Part shown: piece by piece, positions 25,708-33,351 of the stretch
How the letters are laid out: every line of letters starts with the position of its first letter
Numbering within the stretch: the stretch's first letter is position 1
Notes under the pieces: model-generated
What the model was told of the DNA's origin: nothing
Databases searched by the model: none
The model's input: only the letters and a program-made list of their open reading frames with translations
NCBI RefSeq assembly: GCF_037996645.1
Contig: NZ_JBBMXV010000002.1
Coordinates: forward strand, 186,001 to 250,000
Length of the DNA: 64,000 nt
Direction: 5' to 3'
Source: Halalkalicoccus tibetensis
GTDB lineage: Archaea > Halobacteriota > Halobacteria > Halobacteriales > Halalkalicoccaceae
Translations under genes and position numbers: made by a program

Positions 25708-26007
25708 TCAGAACGTGACCCCGGTGGTGAGCAGGATGCCCCAAGTGACGAACCAGAGACAGAACGTCATGAAGCCGATGAACAGTTTGTCCTTCATCGA
25801 GAACTCCTCGACGATCCCCACTCCCTTGAGGAGGGGGAACTGAACGAAGACGAGCGCGGCGAGCACCACGAGGGCGATGGGGTCGGCCGCGTCGCTCGCG
25901 AGCGCGGCGGAGGCGACCCCCGCCCCGATCCCCGCGAGCGAGCAGGCCGCGGTGACCGTCACCGACCGGATGTGGGACGCGCGCTGTTCGACCGCTTCGG
26001 TTGCCAT
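25708..26007 (-). CDS. EMC6-like membrane protein
   Basis: A 99-residue membrane protein with about three hydrophobic helices (near 21-45, 47-63 and 76-97) resembling EMC6-like proteins found next to RLI in haloarchaea. EMC6 in eukaryotes is a core subunit of the ER membrane protein insertase. The ATG at 26007 is used, since MATEAVEQRASHIRSV begins the expected amphipathic helix. The stop codon is one base from the RLI start. Confidence 0.75.
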   Translation of the reverse strand: MATEAVEQRASHIRSVTVTAACSLAGIGAGVASAALASDAADPIALVVLAALVFVQFPLLKGVGIVEEFSMKDKLFIGFMTFCLWFVTWGILLTTGVTF

Positions 26008-26114
26008 ACGAAACGTTCGGCTGCCGGGGCTCAAAAGCCGTTCGTTTACGCATCCCCCATCGTCCGAAAGCCGTCCAGCGGACCGGAACCGACCGTGTGG
26101 GACGGATGCTCAAC

Positions 26115-26122
26115 CTTTATAC
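26115..26122 (+). promoter_or_regulatory. TATA box of the winged-helix regulator gene
   Basis: CTTTATAC lies 26-33 bases upstream of the ATG at 26148, giving a leaderless transcript and fixing the start of this short gene. Confidence 0.55.
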
Positions 26123-26147
26123 TCGTGGCGCGTTTCGATTCGTAGTG

Positions 26148-26426
26148 ATGACTGGAACAGACGCGGACTCCATAGAGGACCTTCCTCCGAGCGCGAAACT
26201 CGTCTTCAAGGTGCTCGAGTACAACGGGTCGCTCACCCAGAAGCAGATCGTCAACGAGTCGATGCTCTCGGCACGCACGGTGCGCTACGCGCTCGAACGC
26301 CTCCAGGAGATCGAGATCGTCGACGAGGACATCTACTTCGCCGACGCCCGACAGAACCTCTACACCCTCGACGAGCAGGCGATCGTCGCCGACGGCGGCC
26401 CCGACGAGGCCTGCTGCGCCGAGTAA
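26148..26426 (+). CDS. MarR-like winged-helix transcriptional regulator
   Basis: A 92-residue single winged-helix protein. Helices carry SAKLVFKVLEYNG (near 15-27), the QKQIVNESMLSARTVRYALERL recognition segment (near 31-52; the part SARTVRYAL is the recognition helix) and the wing YFADARQNLYTL (near 63-74). A C-terminal ACCAE cysteine pair is present. It would bind DNA as a dimer. The regulated genes are not evident. The start is fixed by the TATA box at 26115-26122. Confidence 0.8.
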   Translation: MTGTDADSIEDLPPSAKLVFKVLEYNGSLTQKQIVNESMLSARTVRYALERLQEIEIVDEDIYFADARQNLYTLDEQAIVADGGPDEACCAE

Positions 26427-26633
26427 CCGGACGACCCACCCAGGCCCACCCCGGCCCGTGAGCGGGCCGGCCGCCCGATCCGGGGCTCCCATCGCCGCTT
26501 CGTTCACGAGCCCGCTCGTTTCTGTGTCTGTCGTACTTTCCCGAGGGACCGGGTTGTATCGAGCGAAGCGCTCGTGCTCCGATCGCGCGAAAAATTCCTC
26601 GAAAAAACCGCAGCGGTCGATGATTACCGTCGA

Positions 26634-28484
26634 TCAGGCGCCGACGACGGTGATCTGTTGACTCCTGTCGATCGCCCGTTCCAGTTCCTCGGCGATGGCA
26701 CTACCCCGTGAGACCTGGATGTCGCCGCCGCGCCCGACGGTCGCGGTGAAGAGGTACTCCTCGCCGGCCTTGACCTCGACCGTCTGGCCCGCTTGGGCGT
26801 CGTCGACGTTGAGCCGGATGTGTCGCGAGGTGATGTCGGGGGTGACGATCTGGCCGCGTTCCTGGCCCGAGGAACCACCGCCGCCCGAGGGGCCCCCGGA
26901 GTTGGGGTTCTCGTCGTGGGTGCGTACGTCGATGTCGATCCCCAACCTGTTCTCGACGTCGGTGATCCGGCCGCCGCCCTTGCCGATCACGCTCGAGATG
27001 TCGTCGTCCTCGACGTAGACGACCGCCGTGTTCGAGCCCCGGAGCTCGACGTCGACGTAGCCCTGGGCGATCGAGCGGATCTCGCGCTCGATCTCCTGGC
27101 GGGCGATCCGGTCGACGCCGCCCTCGCTCTCCTCGCCGTCCTCGAGCGGGACGGTCACGACCTGGCGGTTGAACGTGTAGATCTCGTAGGCCGGCGTGCC
27201 CGTCTCGAAGTCCTCGATGACGATGACGGGCCGCGCGAGGTCCTCCTCGGTAAGCCCGGCGGGCACCTTCACCTCCGTCGTGACGTCGTAGACCGTGTGG
27301 ACCTCCCCGGCCTCGATGTACACCACCGTGTCGACGACCTGCGGGATCATTCCCAGCTCGACCCTGCCAACTAACCGCTGGAGGGCGTCGATCGCGCGGG
27401 TCGCGTGGACGACGCCGATCATGCCCACGCCCGCCAGCCGCATGTCCGCGAACACCTCGAAGTCGTCGGTCTTCCTGACCTCGTCGTAGATGGTGTAGTC
27501 GGGCCGGACCATAAGTAAGGAATCGGCGGTCTTGGCCATCGAGCCTCCCAGCTCCGTGTACTGGGTGACCTCGGGACCGACCTGCAGGTCGCGCGGTTTC
27601 TCCATGGTCTTCACCGAGTAGCCCGAGTCGTTGAGGAACTCGGCGACCGCCTGCGCGAAGGTCGACTTCCCCGCGCCGGGCGAGCCCGAGATCAGAATGC
27701 CGCGCTGGCGTTCGAGCATCCGCTCGCGCAGCTCGTCGGCCGACTCGTAGTCGTCGAGGTCGGTCTTGACCAGCGGGCGGACCGCCGTGATCTCGATCCC
27801 GTCCGCAAAGGGTGGGCGGGCGATCGCGATCCGGTAGTCGCGGAACTGGACGATCTTCATGCCCGGCTCCGAGAGCTCGATGAAGCCATCGGAGGACTGT
27901 TTGGCGCCGTTCTCGATCTCGCGGGCGATCTCCTCGAGGTCCTCCTCGGTCTGGACCTCCTCGCGAACCCGTTCGAAGCTCATCTCGCCGACGTCGCCGC
28001 GTTTGGCCATCGGCGCCACCCCGGCCTTGAGGTGGACGCTCATCGTCGTCTCGTCGAAGAACTCCTCGATCTCGAGGGTGCCGACGTCCTCGACCTCGGG
28101 CGAGATGTACTCGACGTCCAGGCCCTTGGCCTCGGCGACCTCGCTCTGGACGATGTCGCTGGTGACGAACGTCGCCTCGTGATCGGCCGCCAGATCCCGA
28201 ATGAGGGCGTCGATCTCGCCCTCGGCGGCCTGCCCCTTCTCGATCGCGTCGGGGCGCCGGCCCACGTATTCGAGTTCGATCTCGCCGGCGTCGGCGAGCT
28301 CCGCGAGCGTCTTCAGCTCCTCGAGACCGTTCCACCCGCTGTCGATGCCCTCGTTTGCCTGGTGTTCGAGCTCGCCGACGACCGCCTCGGGGACGAGCAC
28401 GGTCGCGCCGGCGAACTCACCGTCGCGGACCCGCGTGGAGACGCGCCCGTCGATGACGACGCTGGTGTCCGGGAGAATCTTCAT
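26634..28484 (-). CDS. PIN domain - PilT-like ATPase - KH domain protein
   Basis: A 616-residue three-module protein conserved in archaea. Residues 1-130 are a PIN nuclease-like domain with DTSVVIDGR (acidic D6, D12) and further aspartates/glutamates. The secretion-type (PilT/VirB11-like) ATPase is at about 190-440, with Walker A GSPGAGKST (near 265-273) and Walker B-like MVRPDYTIYDEVRK. A KH RNA-binding domain with the GKGGGRI loop lies near 505-511, then a Gly/Ser linker. RNA-linked role is suggested by KH plus PIN; the actual substrate is unknown. Converges on the winged-helix gene. Confidence 0.88.
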   Translation of the reverse strand: MKILPDTSVVIDGRVSTRVRDGEFAGATVLVPEAVVGELEHQANEGIDSGWNGLEELKTLAELADAGEIELEYVGRRPDAIEKGQAAEGEIDALIRDLAADHEATFVTSDIVQSEVAEAKGLDVEYISPEVEDVGTLEIEEFFDETTMSVHLKAGVAPMAKRGDVGEMSFERVREEVQTEEDLEEIAREIENGAKQSSDGFIELSEPGMKIVQFRDYRIAIARPPFADGIEITAVRPLVKTDLDDYESADELRERMLERQRGILISGSPGAGKSTFAQAVAEFLNDSGYSVKTMEKPRDLQVGPEVTQYTELGGSMAKTADSLLMVRPDYTIYDEVRKTDDFEVFADMRLAGVGMIGVVHATRAIDALQRLVGRVELGMIPQVVDTVVYIEAGEVHTVYDVTTEVKVPAGLTEEDLARPVIVIEDFETGTPAYEIYTFNRQVVTVPLEDGEESEGGVDRIARQEIEREIRSIAQGYVDVELRGSNTAVVYVEDDDISSVIGKGGGRITDVENRLGIDIDVRTHDENPNSGGPSGGGGSSGQERGQIVTPDITSRHIRLNVDDAQAGQTVEVKAGEEYLFTATVGRGGDIQVSRGSAIAEELERAIDRSQQITVVGA

Positions 28485-28646
28485 ACCTCCCCTAACAGCC
28501 GGACCGTTGATAAGGGTATTTCATCGAAAGAGGTCTGTGTGGTCGGTCGAGACCAGATACGAGCCAAGAAGTTATAAATCAGCAGCCAAGTATATTATCC
28601 AGAATTTATTCGTTGAATTTATATTGGCAGCGTAGTTCGGATGTGT

Positions 28647-28814
28647 ATGGATAGATCGGAGTGGTTCCTCGCAATCATCGCATATATGTTGGCGACGCTA
28701 GTTTTCACGCTTGAAGCTGATGACGTCGATATCGTCATTCTACCAGTTCTGGCAGTCCTAGTCGGCCTTCCGATATACATCGTAGTACATCTCGTGAGCG
28801 AGTATATATACTGA
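28647..28814 (+). CDS. small two-helix membrane protein
   Basis: A 55-residue open frame in an AT-rich accessory stretch. The composition is strongly membrane-like: hydrophobic helices at about residues 6-21 and 29-49, separated by an acidic EADDVD turn. An ATG two codons earlier (28641) is possible. A TTTATATTGG box about 25-30 bases upstream supports expression. Codon use is AT-rich, unlike the core genes, so it is probably acquired. No homologue is recognised. Confidence 0.5.
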   Translation: MDRSEWFLAIIAYMLATLVFTLEADDVDIVILPVLAVLVGLPIYIVVHLVSEYIY

Positions 28815-28948
28815 TCCGCCGAATAGTCGAAAATCACTCAGTAAAATGTTGCTGATGATAGGCCCGAAGTCAGCCATCTAATGGCTCAGGTCTGAGAATA
28901 CTAAACAATTCGCGGGAACGGGGGATCATTCCGTATAGATAGTCGTTC

Positions 28949-29764
28949 TTAGAGGGCTCTTTTAGGGTCAGCAGGATCCGCTATATCCCAGGCTGTTGAT
29001 GCTACACTCAAATCCACGGAAAGAGGACCCGTACCACCAGATATACTGGAAATTGATCCGAAGGAGGTAGATGCCCATGTATGCTCGTACGAACCCCAAA
29101 GCGTCCCTGGAACGTCATCGAGATTCTGTAGCTGCGCCTGTAAGGTCACGTAGGCTTGTTCAGGGAGCCGGTCAGGAAAAGGTCCTTGGCCCGCCTCTCT
29201 GAGATCGACAAGGCCAGCGAGGCCGCCCTGGCTCAGACTATCTGAGTAGAAATCCGCAGAGTGGACGTCGTAATCATCAGTAACGGAAATATACGGCTGG
29301 CCGATGATCGACCAATGGTCGTCGTTGAATCCGATCCCAACGACGTCATCGACATGGCGCGCGTTTCTGAACCGGTTGTGTGTACTGTCAAGGCTCATGT
29401 TGACAGTAAACCAGACACAGTTATTCCTGGTTGCGCTGGTGACGACAGTGCTGAGTTCGGAGTTACTCTCGGAGTACCGGCTCTGAATGCCGAAATCCGC
29501 GTCGCTCGCGGGCTCCGGTTCCGTTACCGTGGTCGTCGTCAGGTCGTACTCCAATTCCTGACCTTCGAGCAGCCGCCGAACCCTATCCGTGTCTCCTGCC
29601 TTGAAGGTCCGTCTGATCTCCGCGTTCAATTCATCGGCCGACGGAGTGTCGTTCGCTCGTTCGTCGGCGCTTGCCGTACCAACTAAACCGACGGATGCCA
29701 GTCCAACCATCGACGTGATGACCGTTCTTCTGGATGTCACGCCCCGGTTGTGGCGCGATAGCAT
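28949..29764 (-). CDS. Tat-exported hypothetical protein
   Basis: A 271-residue protein with an N-terminal twin-arginine signal: SRRTV at residues 11-15, a hydrophobic core and an ASA cleavage site near residue 33. The mature part begins with an acidic helix pair (ADELNAEIRRTF, VRRLLEG) and then looks beta-rich with many Ser/Thr/Asn. It has one cysteine (CVWFTV, near 112) and no known domain. Lower GC than its neighbours indicates an acquired accessory gene. It may be a secreted adhesin-like or immune-type factor; nothing in the sequence decides. Confidence 0.75.
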   Translation of the reverse strand: MLSRHNRGVTSRRTVITSMVGLASVGLVGTASADERANDTPSADELNAEIRRTFKAGDTDRVRRLLEGQELEYDLTTTTVTEPEPASDADFGIQSRYSESNSELSTVVTSATRNNCVWFTVNMSLDSTHNRFRNARHVDDVVGIGFNDDHWSIIGQPYISVTDDYDVHSADFYSDSLSQGGLAGLVDLREAGQGPFPDRLPEQAYVTLQAQLQNLDDVPGTLWGSYEHTWASTSFGSISSISGGTGPLSVDLSVASTAWDIADPADPKRAL

Positions 29765-29817
29765 AAGAACCCTCCATCAGTCGATAAGTATGGTGTGTTG
29801 GGATCGGGGTTCTGGCC

Positions 29818-30111
29818 TCAGGGCCGCCGGAACGTGTAGCTCACTCCCTCGCCCTCGGCGGTGATCGTCCCCTCGCCGTGGTCGAACGTCAGCGTCTCGG
29901 CCTCGCCGTCGAGCTCGTGCAGCGGCATCGCGCCCTCGACCCGGCCGTTCGCATAGACCTCGAACGTCGCGTCGCCGACCGTACAGCTCGCCACGTCGCT
30001 GTCGGTGTGGTAGGTCCCCGACTCGCAGAAGCGCTCGAGCTCGGCCGTGACCGCGTCCCAGTCGGTGGCCTCGACGGTCACGCTCCCCTCGCCCCCTTCG
30101 TCGTCGTTCAT
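29818..30111 (-). CDS. conserved small hypothetical protein
   Basis: A 97-residue acidic protein with two cysteines (FCESG, SCTVG) and a mixed alpha/beta pattern: a helix WDAVTAELERF (near 18-28), then strands ATFEVYANGRVEGAM and GVSYTFRRP at the end. It has no signal or membrane helix if the ATG at 30111 is used; in-frame ATGs at 30132 and 30156 would add a weakly hydrophobic prefix. Function unknown. Confidence 0.6.
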   Translation of the reverse strand: MNDDEGGEGSVTVEATDWDAVTAELERFCESGTYHTDSDVASCTVGDATFEVYANGRVEGAMPLHELDGEAETLTFDHGEGTITAEGEGVSYTFRRP

Positions 30112-30205
30112 ACACCCGGAGAGGGGTCCCATCGTGATAGTGGTTGGTACCGCCACGCAGGAGACGGCACCACGCTCACGGGGACGGGCGGCGTACGGAA
30201 CGACG

Positions 30206-30460
30206 ATGCTCGAACTCTACCAGGCGGAGGACTGCCCGAACTCGGCGGACGTTCGCGAGGCGCTGAGCGAGCTGGGGCTCTCGTACGTCGCGCACAACCC
30301 GCGGCTGGCCGAGGGCGAGGTGAAAAACGAGACGGCGAAGGGGGCAATGGAGGCGATCGGCGGCGAGGACCAGATCCCGTTCCTCGTCGATACGGAGTGT
30401 GGCGAGGCGCTCTACGGCAGCGACGAGATCGTCGAGCACCTGGAGGAGAACCACTCGTGA
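30206..30460 (+). CDS. glutaredoxin/GST N-terminal-like thiol protein
   Basis: An 84-residue thioredoxin-fold protein. CPNS at residues 10-13 is a monothiol version of the glutaredoxin CPxC motif, and a cis-proline-type segment QIPFLVD lies near 56-62. The C-terminal YGSDEIVEHLEE is typical of GST N-terminal or glutaredoxin families. It probably transfers reducing equivalents or binds a low-molecular-weight thiol (haloarchaea use gamma-glutamylcysteine). Its stop overlaps the GTG start of the next gene by four bases. Confidence 0.8.
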   Translation: MLELYQAEDCPNSADVREALSELGLSYVAHNPRLAEGEVKNETAKGAMEAIGGEDQIPFLVDTECGEALYGSDEIVEHLEENHS

Positions 30461-30771
30461 GCGATCCCGACCTCGACCAGGTGCGCACGGAGCTCCAGCA
30501 CGCCCGCGAGGCCGACACCGGCGAGCTGAACGAGTCCCTGAACAGCCTCACGCAGGCCCTCGACCAGCTCGACGAGGAGGGAAACGAGCCCAAGCCCGAG
30601 CACCTCGATTCGATCCACGACGAGCTCGTACGGCTCCAGGAGGGCTACGGGGAAGGGGGCTCCTCGGCCACCTCGCAGTCGGGCGACGACGAGGAGATCC
30701 GCGACCACCTCCGGCGGGCCCGCGACCACGTTCGGGCGTACCGCGAGAACGTCGACGAGCTGTCGGAGTGA
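30457..30771 (+). CDS. DUF7553-like helical protein
   Basis: A 104-residue protein starting with GTG, which overlaps the thiol-protein stop (GTGA). It consists of two long helices with the pattern READTGELNESLNSLTQ (near 15-30) and IRDHLRRARDHVRAYRENV (near 83-101), flanking a Gly/Ser loop. It resembles the haloarchaeal DUF7553 family (recalled). It probably forms a helical bundle; function is unknown. Confidence 0.7.
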   Translation: MSDPDLDQVRTELQHAREADTGELNESLNSLTQALDQLDEEGNEPKPEHLDSIHDELVRLQEGYGEGGSSATSQSGDDEEIRDHLRRARDHVRAYRENVDELSE

Positions 30772-30829
30772 TCGGGCGGCGTGCGACTGCGAAGGGGTTA
30801 TTCGGTCGGCCTGACGATGACGAAGTCAT

Positions 30830-32164
30830 ATGGGTGATCCCGACCCCACGAACGACCGAACCGAGACAGAGCGACTGGACGAGGAGTACGTCTTCGGCAC
30901 CTGGGCCTATCAGTCCGAGGTCGACCCGACGGAGGTGACCGGCGGCGAGGGCGTCCGTTTCACCGACGCCAGCGGAAACGAGTACATCGACTTCTCCGGA
31001 CAGTTGATGTGTACGAACCTCGGACACTCCGCCGAGGCCGTCAGCGAGGCGATGGCCGAGCAGGCCGAGGAGGGCGCCTACTTCGCGCCGGGCTTCGCGA
31101 CCGAGGCCCGCGCGCAGCTCGGCGAGAAGCTCGCGGAGGTCACGCCCGGCGACCTCACGAAGACCTTCTTCTCGACTAGCGGCACCGAGGCCGTCGAGGC
31201 CGCCATCAAGATCGCCCGGATGTACACGGGCAAGGACAAGATCCTCTCGCGCTACCGCTCGTATCACGGCGCGACCTACGGCTCGATCAGCGCGACGGGC
31301 GACCCCCGTCGGCTGGTCGCCGAACCCGGCGTCCCGGGGATGGTGAAGGCGCCCGACCCGTACGACTACGGCTCGACGCTCGACCCGATGGAGAGCCTCG
31401 AGTACATCGACGAGATGCTGATGCTCGAGGGCGACACCGTCGCCGCCGTGCTCGTCGAGCCGATCATCGGCTCGAACGGCGTGATCGTTCCCCCCGAGGA
31501 GTACCTGCCCCGGCTGAAGGAGATCGCCCATGACCACGGCGCGCTGCTGATCTGTGACGAGGTCATGGCCGGCTTCGGGCGCACCGGCGAGTGGTTCGGC
31601 TCGGACGTCTTCGGCGTCCAGCCCGACGTCATGGCGATGTCGAAGGGGCTCTCGGGGGCGTACGCGCCGCTGGGCGCGACGACGGTCACCCCCGAGATCG
31701 CCGAACACTTCGAGGAGAACATGTTCTGTCACGGCCACACCTACGCGGGCCACCCCGTCTCGTGTGCGGCCGGGCTCGCCGCCCTCCGAACGTACGAGGA
31801 GGAGGGGCTGATCGAGCGATCCAGCGAGGTCGGCGAGTACCTCGGCGACCGGCTCGCGGAGCTCGAGGAGGACCACCCGAGCGTCGGCGACACCCGCGGG
31901 GTGGGGCTGTTCCGCGGGATCGAGCTGACGCGGGACCCCGACGACCGGGTCCCCTTCGGCACCCGCGACGACCGGATGTCGATGGGCTCGACGGTGCTCG
32001 ACGAGGTCTCGGCGGCCGCGATGGACGAGGGGACCTACGTCGCGAACGTCATCAACACGTTCATCGTCGCGCCGCCGCTGACGATCACCGAAGGGGAGAT
32101 CGACGAGGCGGTCGCGGCGCTCGATGGCGCCCTCGAGGTCGCCGACGACGCGATGGACCGCTAA
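30830..32164 (+). CDS. class III (omega) PLP aminotransferase
   Basis: A 444-residue group III aminotransferase. The PLP phosphate region has FSTSGTEAVEAAIKIAR (near 117), the Asp pairing with the pyridine N in CDEVMAGFGRTG (near 243-254), and the Schiff-base Lys in MSKGLSG (near 269-275). The HTYAGHPVSCAA segment (near 303-314) is family-typical. It could act on beta-alanine, taurine, 4-aminobutyrate or similar omega-amino compounds. It is followed 37 bases later by an M20 deacylase-like gene. Confidence 0.87.
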   Translation: MGDPDPTNDRTETERLDEEYVFGTWAYQSEVDPTEVTGGEGVRFTDASGNEYIDFSGQLMCTNLGHSAEAVSEAMAEQAEEGAYFAPGFATEARAQLGEKLAEVTPGDLTKTFFSTSGTEAVEAAIKIARMYTGKDKILSRYRSYHGATYGSISATGDPRRLVAEPGVPGMVKAPDPYDYGSTLDPMESLEYIDEMLMLEGDTVAAVLVEPIIGSNGVIVPPEEYLPRLKEIAHDHGALLICDEVMAGFGRTGEWFGSDVFGVQPDVMAMSKGLSGAYAPLGATTVTPEIAEHFEENMFCHGHTYAGHPVSCAAGLAALRTYEEEGLIERSSEVGEYLGDRLAELEEDHPSVGDTRGVGLFRGIELTRDPDDRVPFGTRDDRMSMGSTVLDEVSAAAMDEGTYVANVINTFIVAPPLTITEGEIDEAVAALDGALEVADDAMDR

Positions 32165-32201
32165 CCGCGCCACTAAGGGGGCGGGCGCCGTCTCCCCGTC
32201 C

Positions 32202-33284
32202 ATGAGCAGCGACGTACCCGTTCTCACTCGGGAGCTCGTCTCGATCCCGAGCCACGAGGACGAGGGGAGCGCGGGCGATTTCATCGAGGCGTGGCTCCGC
32301 GAGCACGCCGACGGCGACGTGACCCGCGACGGAACGGGTAACGTTCTCGCGCGAAAGGGCGACCCGACGGGCCCGACGCTGGCGCTCGTGGGCCACCACG
32401 ACGTGGTGCCGCCGGCCGACGAGCAGGCGAAAAACGGCGAGTACCTGGTCGAGGAGCGCGGCGGCCGGCTCTACAGCCGCGGGACCGCCGACATGAAGGG
32501 GGCCGTCGCCGCGGCGATGTGTGCCTTTCGCGATGCCTCGGATCTCGACGGAGAGCTCGTCTTCGCGAGCTTCGTCGGCGAGGAGTCGGGAGGCGTGGGC
32601 GCGCGCTACGCCATCGAGAACGGCTTCGTGCCCGACTACGCGATCGTCGGCGAGGGCTCGACGAACTACTCGAAGCCCGGCGTCACGGACGTCGTCGTCG
32701 CCCACAAGGGCCGGCGGGGAAGCACGATCACCGCCCGCGGGACCGCGAGCCACGCGAGCGAGCCCGAGGCCGGAGAGAACGCGATCTACCGGGCCTGTGA
32801 GGCCGTCGACCTCGTCCGGGAGTTCGAGGCCCCCGCGGCCGAGGTGCTGGGCAACCGTCTCTCGGGATCGGTCGCCGTCACCGAGATCGGGGGCGGCTCG
32901 GCGATGAACGTGATCCCCGAGCGCTGTACGGTCACCGTTGACGAGCGCACAGTCCCCGGCGAGCGCGCACCCCTCGAACGGGTGGGCGAGTTGGAGGGGG
33001 TCGAGTGGGCCGTCGACCAGGATCTCCCGCCGATGCGCTGTTCGGACGAGGGGTTCGCCGAAGGGGTGCTCGCGGCGGCCCGCGAGGCGCAAGAGGGGTC
33101 CCCGGAGCTCGTCGCGAAGCCCCACGCGACGGACGCGGGCTGGCTCGCCGAGGCGGGGGTCGCCTGCGTGATCTGCGGGGCCTCCGAGCCCGGCGAGGCC
33201 CACACGAAAGAGGAGAGCGTCTCGATCGAGGTGCTGGAGCGGTGTTATCAGATCTACCGGGAGGCCGCGGAGCGGATCATCTGA
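32202..33284 (+). CDS. M20 family metallohydrolase (succinyl-diaminopimelate desuccinylase / acetylornithine deacetylase-like)
   Basis: A 360-residue M20 hydrolase. Metal ligands are in VGHHDVVPP (near 63-71), TADMKGA (near 95; the Asp bridges two metals) and FVGEESGG (near 124-131). A dimerisation/lid domain occupies about 170-280. It cleaves an acylated amino acid or dipeptide; whether it is ArgE-, DapE- or peptidase-like cannot be told. The ATG at 32202 gives the conserved LTRELVSIPS start. Co-directional with the upstream aminotransferase. Confidence 0.87.
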   Translation: MSSDVPVLTRELVSIPSHEDEGSAGDFIEAWLREHADGDVTRDGTGNVLARKGDPTGPTLALVGHHDVVPPADEQAKNGEYLVEERGGRLYSRGTADMKGAVAAAMCAFRDASDLDGELVFASFVGEESGGVGARYAIENGFVPDYAIVGEGSTNYSKPGVTDVVVAHKGRRGSTITARGTASHASEPEAGENAIYRACEAVDLVREFEAPAAEVLGNRLSGSVAVTEIGGGSAMNVIPERCTVTVDERTVPGERAPLERVGELEGVEWAVDQDLPPMRCSDEGFAEGVLAAAREAQEGSPELVAKPHATDAGWLAEAGVACVICGASEPGEAHTKEESVSIEVLERCYQIYREAAERII

Positions 33285-33351
33285 TCCGGGAGGGATACTG
33301 ACAACGGGATAAGGACAGGTCTTTGCGCCTCGGCCCCCAATCGGGGGTGAC

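Noticed and set aside
24057-25718. A 553-codon plus-strand open frame opposite RLI
   Set aside because: Mirror frame of ABCE1 codons; no recognisable domain.
26427-26633. Possible terminator or small RNA between the winged-helix and PIN-ATPase genes
   Set aside because: Short A-runs (near 26590-26610) and AGCGAAGCGCT were seen, but no convincing hairpin followed by a U-run in either direction.
26701-28335. A 544-codon minus-strand frame in another register of the PIN-ATPase gene
   Set aside because: Arg/Gly-rich shifted frame of a clearly coding gene.
28619-28837. A 72-codon minus-strand frame in the AT-rich pocket
   Set aside because: Opposite the better-supported 55-codon membrane protein frame; Thr/Ser/Arg-rich with no pattern.
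30548-32284. A 578-codon minus-strand frame opposite the aminotransferase
   Set aside because: Antisense shadow; the aminotransferase has all PLP motifs on the plus strand.
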